A DNA stretch of 34,265 bases from Leptolyngbya sp. 'hensonii'. GTDB taxonomy: Bacteria; Cyanobacteriota; Cyanobacteriia; GCF-001939115. Positions within the stretch are counted from its first letter, which is position 1, and each line of letters opens with the position of its first letter. Where the stretch lies: assembly GCF_001939115.1 (NCBI RefSeq), contig NZ_MQTZ01000035.1, positions 1-34,265 on the forward strand. Direction: 5' to 3'. Position numbers and translations under genes: made by a program. A model generated the notes under the pieces. The model was given only the letters and a program-made list of their open reading frames with translations. It ran no database searches and was not told the origin of the DNA. Positions 25,656 to 33,581 of the stretch are shown one piece after another.

Positions 25656-25782
25656 GCCTAGACTGTTGTTCAGGAGACGGGAGTCCGCATTCATGGGGAA
25701 CAGGCCTGCATTCTTGACCTGACCCACTTAACGCAGTGAGTCCCTTACACTGTAAAAAGAGCTTCTTAGTCGCGGACAAGGT

Positions 25783-26661
25783 ATGCGTAGATATGGAGTA
25801 GCTCCGCTCTGGAGTGGGTTATTGGGAATGGTCCTGTTGTGGACGGCTCCAGCCCTAGCTCAGCAAGTTTTCAGCCCCCCATTGCGGCAAGTAATGACGC
25901 TAGAGGAAGTTCTGCAGGATCTGGCTCAGGCAACGGTCATTTATCTGGGGGAAACCCACGATCGTCCTGCCGATCATGAGACTCAGCTCGATCTGATTCG
26001 CCAGTTGCACCGGAAGAATCCCAGGCTGGCGATCGGCCTGGAAATGTTTCAGCGGCCCTATCAACCCGTACTGGATCAGTATCTGGCTGGGAGGATCACA
26101 GAAGAGGAACTACGGCAGCAGAGTCAATACGATCAGCGCTGGGGCTATCCCTGGTCATACTACGCGCCTATCCTGCGCTATGCCAGGGAACACCGTCTAC
26201 CCCTACTGGCCCTCAACAGTCCCAGCGAGATCACTCGTAAGGTGGCCCGCCAGGGGCTGGAATCCCTCACAGCAGCAGAACGGGCCATGATTCCCCCGAT
26301 CGCTGAACTCCGCACCGATAACGTGGCCTATCGCCGGATGATGCGGCAGATCTATGAGGGCATCCACAAAGGACAGAGCGCCAGCGGGAACTTCGAGCGG
26401 TTTTTCCTGGCCCAGGTGTTGTGGGATGAAACCATGGCCGAGACAATCGCCCGCTTTCTCACGGCCCAACCTGATTACCAGGTCGTTGTCTTGGCTGGCC
26501 AGGGCCATGTTGTCCATGGCTATGGGATTCCCGATCGGGTGGCCCGCCGCATGCGCCGATCCACCTTTCAACAGCGCACCCTGATTCTGAATCCTCCGCC
26601 TGAGGAGAAAGCATTTAACGATCCAACGATCGCAGACTACTTGTGGGTTTCAGACGATTGA
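25783..26661 (+). CDS. ChaN-family (DUF399) exported haem-binding-type protein
   Basis: A ChaN-like protein; the family founder in Campylobacter is a haem-binding lipoprotein tied to iron uptake. The 292 residues begin with a signal peptide (hydrophobic LLGMVLLWTAPALAQ). The ChaN core follows: VIYLGETHDRPADHETQ, then RLAIGLEMFQRPYQPVLDQYL and WGYPWSYYAPILRYAREHRLPLLALN, ending with VVVLAGQGHVVHGYGIPDR. The GETHD and GHVVHG histidines are family-wide. The signal peptide has no lipobox cysteine, unlike the Campylobacter protein. A PrsW-type gene follows 70 nt downstream. Confidence 0.88.
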   Translation: MRRYGVAPLWSGLLGMVLLWTAPALAQQVFSPPLRQVMTLEEVLQDLAQATVIYLGETHDRPADHETQLDLIRQLHRKNPRLAIGLEMFQRPYQPVLDQYLAGRITEEELRQQSQYDQRWGYPWSYYAPILRYAREHRLPLLALNSPSEITRKVARQGLESLTAAERAMIPPIAELRTDNVAYRRMMRQIYEGIHKGQSASGNFERFFLAQVLWDETMAETIARFLTAQPDYQVVVLAGQGHVVHGYGIPDRVARRMRRSTFQQRTLILNPPPEEKAFNDPTIADYLWVSDD

Positions 26662-26731
26662 GCTAGGGTAATGGGAAGCTCTTGTAGCTACCGTCACCCT
26701 TACTATATCCGCAATCCATGGGTCTGGAATT

Positions 26732-27703
26732 ATGCTGAAGTTCCTGATTACAGTAGTCGCGATCGCGCCGCCCACCTTTCTGTATGCCTGGATTGTGCGT
26801 CAGGTCGATCGGTTCGAAAAAGAACCGGTGGGCTATCTGATTGCCGCTTTTGCCTGGGGGGCACTGCCAGCCATTATTCTGGCTCTAATCTTACAAATCG
26901 CTCTACAGGTTCCCACCAGCATTCTGTTGGGGGAAAGTCTGAGTGCAGAGTTTGTTTCCACAGCCGTTAATGCGCCCGTCACCGAGGAAATCCTGAAGGG
27001 ATTGGCTGTGGCCATCATCTACCTGACTCGGCGACGGGAGTTTGATGGCTGGGTGGATGGGATCGTCTATGGCGCAACAGCCGGTTTTGGCTTTGCCTAC
27101 GTGGAGAATATTTTCTACCTGATGGGAACAGACTCCACCGAAGGCTGGGTGGGCTTATTCTTCCTGCGCGTGTTGATTCTGGGCTTTATGCATGGGTTCT
27201 GGACAGCCCTGACCGGGATCGGCTTTGGGGTGGCCCGCCACATGCGGAATCCCTTCGGCAAAGTCGTCGTGATCGCGATCGGCCTGATTTCAGCCATCAC
27301 AGCCCACCTGATCCACAATGGTTCTCTGGTTCTGGCTGAGGCCAGCAGTGGCCTGACGGTGTTGCTGGCAATTTTGAACTATCTATTTTTAGGAATTTTG
27401 CTGCTGGTCCTGGGGATTGTGGCAGCAGCAAACGATCGCAAACTAATGCGGAAATACCTGGAGGATGAAGTTCCTCATATCATTACTCCTGATGAATATG
27501 CGGGGCTCTGCAGTACCAGCTACCATGCCCAGAGCCGGTTTCGCATGGCTCCCAAGAAGAAGCGGGCCTTTATCCAGGCAGCAGCCGAATTAGCCCAGAA
27601 GAAGTTTCAACTGGCTCAGATGGGCGAAGAACATGGGAATTCAGCCGAAATTGTGAAAATGCGTGAGGTGTTGCGAAAATTGAGCACATCATCCCTGGCC
27701 TAA
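26732..27703 (+). CDS. PrsW-family intramembrane metalloprotease
   Basis: A multi-span membrane protein of the PrsW group (CAAX-protease-like superfamily), which in Bacillus cuts an anti-sigma factor. The conserved set is present: FEKEP in the N-terminal loop, the paired glutamates in APVTEEILKG, YVENIFYL with its Glu-Asn pair, GFMHGFW and the late histidines in TAHLIHNG. It has 323 residues, about eight spans and a soluble charged C-terminal tail of about 80 residues. The substrate is unknown; no anti-sigma factor gene is adjacent. Its 3' end overlaps the convergent inositol-phosphatase gene by 15 nt. Confidence 0.88.
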   Translation: MLKFLITVVAIAPPTFLYAWIVRQVDRFEKEPVGYLIAAFAWGALPAIILALILQIALQVPTSILLGESLSAEFVSTAVNAPVTEEILKGLAVAIIYLTRRREFDGWVDGIVYGATAGFGFAYVENIFYLMGTDSTEGWVGLFFLRVLILGFMHGFWTALTGIGFGVARHMRNPFGKVVVIAIGLISAITAHLIHNGSLVLAEASSGLTVLLAILNYLFLGILLLVLGIVAAANDRKLMRKYLEDEVPHIITPDEYAGLCSTSYHAQSRFRMAPKKKRAFIQAAAELAQKKFQLAQMGEEHGNSAEIVKMREVLRKLSTSSLA

Positions 27704-28507
27704 ATGCTCGACTAAGGCTTTGAATTGGGGCACCAAATCGGGACGACTGACCACCAACGTGGGGTAAGGCCGATCACCATAATCCTCGCCCACCTCCAGC
27801 GGGAACAGAGACTGCGACTGAAGCGGCACCCAAACAGCTCCAGCAGCCTGCACGATCGCCCATACAGCAGCAATATCCCAGATCTTGGGAGTGGCCTCGA
27901 CCCCTCCCAGGGCCGCACCGGCAGCGATCGTCAGCAGATTATAGGTGGCTACTCCCAGCATGCGAATCTTGCAGGGCACGGGTTGCTGCAGGACTGATGT
28001 GCTGCGGGCACAGAGGTTAAAGAAATGGTTGGGAGAGGGATCTTCGCTGCTGACGCGAATCGGATGGTGATTGCGGAATGCCCCTGCCGGAAGCGTCAGG
28101 CCAGAGTCTCCCGGCCAGTAGCCATAGAAAGACTGGCCCAAAGGCGGGAAATGGACATAGCCGAAAACGGGTGTGCCCCGGTAGAGCAACCCCAGGGAAA
28201 TGCCCCAGAGCGGTAATCCCCGCGTGAAATTGGTGGTGCCATCCAGGGGATCGATAATCCAGCACCAATCATTTCTCGGAAAAACATGCTCCACTTCTTC
28301 GCTGAGGGCACCATGATCTGGAAAGGAAGCCGCGATCGCCCCCCGCAATTCCCGATCGGCCCACTGATCGGACTGCGTCACCAGACTGCCGTCTGCTTTC
28401 TCCGCTGCCTGCGCGGTGCCAAAGTCAGCCAGGAGACGGGCTCCGACTCGCTGGGTCGTAACCTCAGCAAAGGTGAGCACCTGGTTCCAGAAAGAATCTT
28501 GAATCAT
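27689..28507 (-). CDS. Inositol monophosphatase family protein
   Basis: A magnesium-dependent sugar-phosphate phosphatase of the IMPase/CysQ/FBPase superfamily. Metal-site motifs are all present: the Glu pair in LSEEVEH, IIDPLDGTTNFTRG (the DPLDGTTN signature) and KIWDIAAVWAI at the C-terminus. It has 272 residues, the standard length. The substrate may be inositol-1-phosphate, histidinol phosphate or another small phosphate, and sequence alone does not decide. It is convergent with the PrsW gene. Confidence 0.92.
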   Translation of the reverse strand: MIQDSFWNQVLTFAEVTTQRVGARLLADFGTAQAAEKADGSLVTQSDQWADRELRGAIAASFPDHGALSEEVEHVFPRNDWCWIIDPLDGTTNFTRGLPLWGISLGLLYRGTPVFGYVHFPPLGQSFYGYWPGDSGLTLPAGAFRNHHPIRVSSEDPSPNHFFNLCARSTSVLQQPVPCKIRMLGVATYNLLTIAAGAALGGVEATPKIWDIAAVWAIVQAAGAVWVPLQSQSLFPLEVGEDYGDRPYPTLVVSRPDLVPQFKALVEHLGQG

Positions 28508-28690
28508 AAGGTTATGGAAAGATATCTTGAGTGACGATTTGACCCTGAATCATGGTGTGATATTGCGCAACACTCAACCATCAGATGGGATCATGGAGAA
28601 TCACTGCAGATTGCCCAACACCTGATAGGACTGAACCAGAGGAGGTAACCATAAGCCAGAAGACGATCTTGGGTGATTCTACTGTAGAGC

Positions 28691-30127
28691 TTAATCCCGA
28701 TCGGCAGCCAGAACATTTGCAATTGCCTCCCGCGAGGTAGTCTGAAACTCCTGCACATTCACTCGACTTAAGAGTGCGATCGCCAGCAGCATACAAAGAC
28801 CCTGGAGCAGAAAGACTGTACCATAGGCCAGGACCAGGTTAGTGGTTAATTTCTTGCCCAGATCCAGGGTCGTGCCTCCGATCACTGCTGCCAGTCCCCG
28901 TGCTAGGGCCTGGGCTAATCCCCAGGCCCCGATGAAAGTGCCAGCCGTCTCCGCCGCCGTCAAGTCCAGCATCAGGGTGATGGCTCCAGTCGTGGCAATC
29001 CCTGAAGCCAATCCAAAGATCAACAGCACCAACTGGAGCATCTGGGGGTTTGCTGCAAATCCAGCGGCAATCACCAGGACCAGGGACAGCACCACGCCCT
29101 GACAGCCCAGCTTAGCGGTTTGCCGTTTGCCATACCGGGGAGCCAGGAAAAAGCCAGATCCAAGAATCCCAATCAGGGTTCCCGTGCCCCAGAATGCGTT
29201 CAAGGTTGCTGTGGCCCCAGCAGGCATCTTAAAGACTTCCCCCCCAAAGGGTTCCAGGATCGCATCCTGGAGAAACAAGCCGAGGGTCATGGCCACCAGG
29301 AAGGTAAAGAAAAAGCGCGTTTGCCGACTGGCTGTCAGAATCCCCCAGGCTCGTCCCAGGGTGATCTGCTGCTCAGATCCCTGCCCCTGAGTTCTGATTG
29401 TGAAGCGAGAGTATTGGCGTTCCACATTCCAGGTGGCAATCACTGCCAGACCAACCACAATCCAGGGAATCACCAGAAAGAGTCGATTGATACTACTTTG
29501 CAAGAGTTCCAGGGAGGGGTCATTGCCCAATTTCTTCAGCATGACGCCGATCGTAATCCCACCGATGATCGTGCCTCCAATCAGCATGGCCCAGTCCACC
29601 CCGACAATTCTGGAACGGTCCTCCTCATCCGTTACATCCACTAGCAGGGTGGCAAAAGGCGTAGAACAGGCACTGACCGCAATGCCATACAGACCAAACA
29701 GGAAAGCCAGTAGCGCCGTCCAGGCATAGGTGGTCGAACTCCAACCACTGCTCTGGAGATTAGCCCCCACCTGCCACATCACCTGAACCGCCACGAAGGC
29801 GATCGTGGCAAAACTGACTGCACCGCAGAGGACGTAACCCGTACGGTGCAGGCCAAACAGGGGGCGTGTGTCAGAGAGTTGGCCGAACCAGACCCGCAAG
29901 GGAGCAACGAACAGGGTAACGGCCAGGACCACGCTGGCGATCGTGGCCGGTACCCCTAACTCCTTAATCAACACCCGATTCAGCAGACCAAATAGCAGGA
30001 CAGACATCATGCCCAGTCCCATTTGAAATAACCCCAGCCGCAACATGATGCCGAGGTTAATCCGGGGAGGTTGCCCGGGTGCTTCCGATCGGGGACGTTG
30101 AGAATCTGCAAGATTGTTGGGGGTCAT
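28691..30127 (-). CDS. PucC/BCD-family membrane carrier
   Basis: A 12-span major-facilitator-like protein of the PucC (bacteriochlorophyll delivery, BCD) family. Family marks are GLLNRVLIKELGVP, VAPLRVWFGQLSDTRPLFGLHRTGY, DEEDRSRIVGVDWAMLIGG, and later GTFIGAWGLAQALARGLAAVIGG. It has 478 residues, with about 30 hydrophilic residues before the first span. In purple bacteria the family helps assemble light-harvesting complexes; in cyanobacteria it is thought to handle chlorophyll or its proteins. Substrate here is inferred only from the family. The 183 nt downstream (28508-28690) hold nothing I can name. Confidence 0.9.
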   Translation of the reverse strand: MTPNNLADSQRPRSEAPGQPPRINLGIMLRLGLFQMGLGMMSVLLFGLLNRVLIKELGVPATIASVVLAVTLFVAPLRVWFGQLSDTRPLFGLHRTGYVLCGAVSFATIAFVAVQVMWQVGANLQSSGWSSTTYAWTALLAFLFGLYGIAVSACSTPFATLLVDVTDEEDRSRIVGVDWAMLIGGTIIGGITIGVMLKKLGNDPSLELLQSSINRLFLVIPWIVVGLAVIATWNVERQYSRFTIRTQGQGSEQQITLGRAWGILTASRQTRFFFTFLVAMTLGLFLQDAILEPFGGEVFKMPAGATATLNAFWGTGTLIGILGSGFFLAPRYGKRQTAKLGCQGVVLSLVLVIAAGFAANPQMLQLVLLIFGLASGIATTGAITLMLDLTAAETAGTFIGAWGLAQALARGLAAVIGGTTLDLGKKLTTNLVLAYGTVFLLQGLCMLLAIALLSRVNVQEFQTTSREAIANVLAADRD

Positions 30128-30246
30128 AACTGTTTTGGAACGATGTTTGAAAAAGCCGATTGATCTGAACGTTTAGGGAGCAGGCAAGCCAGTAAAACAA
30201 TCGTGCTCTTCTAGAATAGAGAAGTTGACTGAACCAGGACAAGCCC

Positions 30247-30846
30247 GTGACCGCAGTAACCCTACCCACGATCAAATTTTTGCAGCAGCCTACGCTGACA
30301 GCCTGGGTAGAACAGGCGATCGCACACCTGGATACCATTCTGCTGGATCATTCCCATTGTGAACGAAAAGCGGCAGGTGTAGCTCTCAATCTGATGTTTC
30401 GCTATCCCTCCAACACCAAACTGGTGCGGCTCCTGACGGCGATCGCTCGGGAAGAACTGGAACACTTTGAGCAGGTGAACCAGTGGCTGGAGCAGCGGGG
30501 GATTCCCCTCGGTCCCCTCTCGGCTCCTCCCTACGCCGCCGGGCTGAAAGCCGAAATCCGGCGGGCAGAACCCGATCGCCTGCTGGATTCCCTGCTGGTG
30601 GCTGGCCTGATCGAGGCTCGCAGCCACGAGCGCCTGGGCTTGCTGGCAGAACATTGCCCTGATCCGGAACTGGCCCGCTTCTACCGGGGGCTGATGGCAT
30701 CGGAAGCCCGCCACTATGGGGTTTACTGGCTGCTGGCAACGGAGTATTGCGATCGGGAGGACGTGACCCAGCGACTGGCGCAACTGGCGGCAGTGGAAAG
30801 TCAATTGCTGGCGACGCTCTACCCCCAACCCCGGATTCATAGCTAA
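30247..30846 (+). CDS. miaE: tRNA hydroxylase MiaE
   Basis: A di-iron monooxygenase that hydroxylates 2-methylthio-N6-isopentenyl-adenosine at position 37 of tRNA. The di-iron ligands fit the ferritin-like helices: ERKAAGVAL, REELEHFEQ, GLIEARSHERL and SEARHYGVYW. It has 199 residues, the usual length. The start is GTG 30247, with AGGA upstream. Its stop overlaps the next ATG by 1 nt (TAATG), so the GNAT gene is translationally coupled. Confidence 0.92.
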   Translation: MTAVTLPTIKFLQQPTLTAWVEQAIAHLDTILLDHSHCERKAAGVALNLMFRYPSNTKLVRLLTAIAREELEHFEQVNQWLEQRGIPLGPLSAPPYAAGLKAEIRRAEPDRLLDSLLVAGLIEARSHERLGLLAEHCPDPELARFYRGLMASEARHYGVYWLLATEYCDREDVTQRLAQLAAVESQLLATLYPQPRIHS

Positions 30847-31337
30847 TGAGAATCCAGTACCAAGATTTTCTCATTCGCACCTGGGAAGCAGGCGATCGTC
30901 AGGCGGCTGGGGAAGTCATTCGTTCGGTGCTGGCGGAGTATGGCCTGGACTGGGAGCCAACCGGGGCCGACCAAGATGCACTGGAGGTCGAAACGGCTTA
31001 CCTGCAGCGGGGCGGCGAATTCTGGGTGGTGGAATGGCAGGGACAGATTGTCGGCACTGCCGCCTACTATCCCGTGAGTCGGGGGGAAGCAGCGGTGGAG
31101 ATCCGCAAGATGTACCTGCTTCCGCTGGCGCGGGGCCAAGGGCTAGGACGCTTTCTATTACAGACCCTGGAGGGCACGATCGCAGCCCGCCACCTGCAGC
31201 AAATTTGGATTGAAACCGCTACCGTACTGCGAGAAGCAGTCCAACTCTATGAGAGCAGCGGCTACCAGCCTGCGACCGGGGTAGAAGTGGCTCGCTGCGA
31301 TCGGGTCTATGTTAAGACCCTTAAGTCGGTAGATTAA
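30846..31337 (+). CDS. GNAT-family N-acetyltransferase
   Basis: An acetyl-CoA-dependent acetyltransferase with 163 residues. The acetyl-CoA loop is RGQGLGRFLLQ, preceded by the strand VEIRKMYLLP; WVVEWQGQIVGTAAYYP earlier and YESSGYQP later complete the fold. The target is unknown. It is coupled to miaE by a 1-nt overlap, and the 3' end overlaps the convergent small gene by 17 nt. Confidence 0.9.
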   Translation: MRIQYQDFLIRTWEAGDRQAAGEVIRSVLAEYGLDWEPTGADQDALEVETAYLQRGGEFWVVEWQGQIVGTAAYYPVSRGEAAVEIRKMYLLPLARGQGLGRFLLQTLEGTIAARHLQQIWIETATVLREAVQLYESSGYQPATGVEVARCDRVYVKTLKSVD

Positions 31338-31533
31338 ACTCGGCAAATAGCTGATCAATGGGAGGTCGATCGGCCATAACTTGTTCCCTCTCCGCTTCCA
31401 ACAAGTGAATCAGGACTTGATCTCCTTGGGTTCGCGCAACCTGCAGTCGTCGCTCAATATTTCGTTGAATATTTTCCAGGTGAACTGCTGTCGCTTGTTT
31501 CAGATCTTCAGAACTAACTTGGGGAACTGACAT
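31321..31533 (-). CDS. Small helical protein, unknown function
   Basis: Seventy residues from ATG 31533 (chosen over 31593 because MSVPQVSSEDLKQATAVH begins a coherent helical domain and the upstream part does not). The middle (HLENIQRNIERRLQVARTQ) and the following QVLIHLLEAEREQ predict a helical hairpin. I believe similar short proteins are common in cyanobacteria, but no function is known to me. Its 3' end overlaps the GNAT gene. Confidence 0.65.
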   Translation of the reverse strand: MSVPQVSSEDLKQATAVHLENIQRNIERRLQVARTQGDQVLIHLLEAEREQVMADRPPIDQLFAEFNLPT

Positions 31534-31582
31534 GGCATCATCTTCAGCATGGATGTATTCATCGCAACTATCAGGAATCCGC

Positions 31583-31611
31583 CCCTCTACCACCTCGTAA
31601 AGCGTAGAGGG
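31583..31611. repeat. Short inverted repeat
   Basis: CCCTCTAC (31583-31590) and GTAGAGGG (31604-31611) form an 8-bp stem around 13 nt, upstream of the small helical gene and about 115 nt before the helicase. It may be regulatory or a remnant of an element end; nothing else identifies it. Confidence 0.4.
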
Positions 31612-31724
31612 TTCTCTGCTGGGATGATGTATCTGCCTGAACAGTTAGCCAGATTCATGCAGGAAACCCTGACCATCTCTATTGATACAATCGGGACAGA
31701 ATTTTGTGGAAGTGCATTTGTTTT

Positions 31725-33209
31725 ATGGCCCGGATCCCCACCCTGACCTTCGATCGGGGGACATTAATTTTGCATCCGCCCCCCCGTGGCAAAGCCTGGG
31801 TTGATTATGCCACCTGGGACGATCGGGTAGAACGCTTTCGGATTCCGGCGATCCAGTACCGGCCTCTGGTCTCCGTCCTGCAAACGGAAGGAACTGCCTT
31901 TGAGGATCGGGCCAGGGAATTTCAGAGCCTGGTCCTCGCCCCAGCCCTGGAGATGCAACCCTATCCCCATCAGGAGGAAGCTCTCACCGCCTGGACCCAG
32001 GCTGGACGGCAAGGGGTGGTGGTTCTGCCCACTGCTGCCGGGAAGACCTATTTGGCCCAACTGGCGATGCAGGCGACCCCCCGCAGTACGCTGATTGTCG
32101 TGCCCACCCTGGACTTGATGCACCAGTGGTATGCTCACCTAGTGGCGGCGTTTCCAGATATAGAGGTGGGCCTGCTGGGGGGAGGCTCCCGCGATCGCAC
32201 GCCGATTCTGGTCGCCACCTATGACAGTGCGGCCATCCATGCAGAAACCCTGGGGAACCAGTATGCCCTGCTGGTCTTCGATGAGTGCCATCATCTTCCC
32301 AGTGACTTTAACCGGGTGATTGCCGAGTATGCGATCGCCCCCTATCGCCTGGGGTTGACCGCAACCCCCGATCGGGCAGATGGGCGGCACGTAGACCTGG
32401 ATACGCTCGTGGGATCGATCGTCTACCAGCGCACGGCTGAAGATCTCTCTGGTCAGGCTCTGGCTGACCATGAGGTGGTACGGATTACTGTAAACCTGTC
32501 CCAGCAGGAACGGCAGCGTTATGACAAACTGATGAAGCTCCGCAATGGCTTTCTGCAACAGTCTCATATTCGGCTGGGATCTCTGGAGGGCTGGCAGCGA
32601 TTTGTCCAAATGAGTGCCCGATCCCAGACTGGACGACGGGCCATGCTGGCTCACCAGGAAGCCCGCAGCATTGCCCTGGGAACCGAAGGCAAACTCCGGA
32701 TTCTGGCAGACCTGCTGGCGACCCACTACCCGGAACAAACCCTAATCTTTACCAGCGACAATGCCACGGTCTACCGGATCTCCCGGGAATTTCTGATTCC
32801 AGCCATTACCCACCAGACACCAGTGAAAGAACGCCATGCCATTTTGCAACGCTTTCGGGAGGGCACCTACAGAACGGTGGTGACGGCCAATGTCCTGGAT
32901 GAAGGGGTGGATGTGCCGGATGCCCGGATTGCCATCTTTCTGTCGGGGAGTGGCTCCAACCGCCAGTTTATTCAGCGCTTGGGCCGAGTACTGCGTCGGG
33001 GCACGCAGCAGAACAAGCAGGCGATTCTCTATGAAGTGGTGGCGGAAGACACAGTGGAAGAAGGAACCTCCCAACGGCGGCGACGGGCACCGGGCAGCGA
33101 TCGACCTCAGCAGTTGGCGTTAGTCCCTAACGTGAGTTCTCAAGATTCGGCAACGGCAGTGCCCCGCGTGGCAGAATCTTCTCCAGCCTGGGATATCGGC
33201 GACTTTTGA
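31725..33209 (+). CDS. XPB/Rad25-like DEAH-box helicase
   Basis: A superfamily 2 DNA helicase of the XPB-like type seen in archaea and some bacteria. From ATG 31725 it has 494 residues: an N-terminal damage-recognition-like region (1-75), the Q-like PYPHQEEAL (about 79-87), Walker A PTAAGKT (102-108), DECHH (186-190), LTATP (211-215), then the second RecA lobe with VLDEGVDVPDARIAI and QRLGRVLRRG (motif VI). The frame extends to 31704, but MARIPTLTFDRG is the better N-terminus. Bacterial XPB genes are often followed by a Bax1/DUF790-type nuclease gene. Here the next sequence is a repeat array and an integrase instead. Confidence 0.9.
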   Translation: MARIPTLTFDRGTLILHPPPRGKAWVDYATWDDRVERFRIPAIQYRPLVSVLQTEGTAFEDRAREFQSLVLAPALEMQPYPHQEEALTAWTQAGRQGVVVLPTAAGKTYLAQLAMQATPRSTLIVVPTLDLMHQWYAHLVAAFPDIEVGLLGGGSRDRTPILVATYDSAAIHAETLGNQYALLVFDECHHLPSDFNRVIAEYAIAPYRLGLTATPDRADGRHVDLDTLVGSIVYQRTAEDLSGQALADHEVVRITVNLSQQERQRYDKLMKLRNGFLQQSHIRLGSLEGWQRFVQMSARSQTGRRAMLAHQEARSIALGTEGKLRILADLLATHYPEQTLIFTSDNATVYRISREFLIPAITHQTPVKERHAILQRFREGTYRTVVTANVLDEGVDVPDARIAIFLSGSGSNRQFIQRLGRVLRRGTQQNKQAILYEVVAEDTVEEGTSQRRRRAPGSDRPQQLALVPNVSSQDSATAVPRVAESSPAWDIGDF

Positions 33210-33334
33210 TTAGGATAACCTTGAGCGCTGCAACTGCTACATCCAGGCCACTATGGTTACAGCACATGACATTAAGATTGCAGCATAATCCATTGTTAAT
33301 TGCAGGCTATGCAGAAGGAATGTTGAGCGATCGC
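33210..33334. other. Spacer between the helicase gene and the repeat array
   Basis: About 125 nt with no gene. It ends with a HIP1 octamer (33327-33334) that abuts the first 63-bp repeat. No integron recombination-site cores (GTTRRRY/RYYYAAC pairs) were found by eye. Confidence 0.4.
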
Positions 33335-33546
33335 ATTCGAATGCATGCACCACCCATTCGAATGTTCCCTATGACTGAAGCGCTGTCCTTAGACCATATT
33401 CGAATGCATGAGCTGCAGATGTGAATGTTCCCTATGCTTGAAGCCTTGTCCATAGAGCATATTCAAATGCACCGCTTGCACATGTGAATGTTTCCTATAC
33501 TTGAAGCCTTGTCCACAGAGCGGATTCAGATGGTTGGCTTTGCGAT
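33335..33546. repeat. 63-bp tandem direct repeats (three copies plus a decayed fourth)
   Basis: Units start at 33335, 33398 and 33461, each with ATTCRAATGCA at the start and GAATGTTYCCTAT 25 nt in (33360, 33423, 33486), so the period is exactly 63 nt. A degenerate fourth copy starts at 33524. The copies differ by several substitutions but no length change. 63 nt is 21 codons; on the minus strand a frame (33595-33389) reads the unit as a 21-residue repeat containing GQGFKHREHSH. The array lies just past the 3' end of the integrase gene. Confidence 0.85.
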
Positions 33547-33581
33547 TGAATTGCAGGAGCAGCCCATGCGATCGCAACGAG

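Noticed and set aside
28508..28690. Possible decayed protein end on the minus strand (QYHTMIQGQIVTQD)
   Set aside because: Resembles an amidohydrolase C-terminus only loosely, is short, and has a stop upstream; not enough to call a pseudogene.
31549..31746. Plus-strand 65-codon frame and nearby inverted repeat as an insertion-sequence end
   Set aside because: No transposase remnant, no target duplication and no matching second end were seen.
33335..33546. Repeat array as attC sites or CRISPR
   Set aside because: Repeats are contiguous 63-bp units with no unique spacers (not CRISPR) and have no paired integron core sites (not attC).
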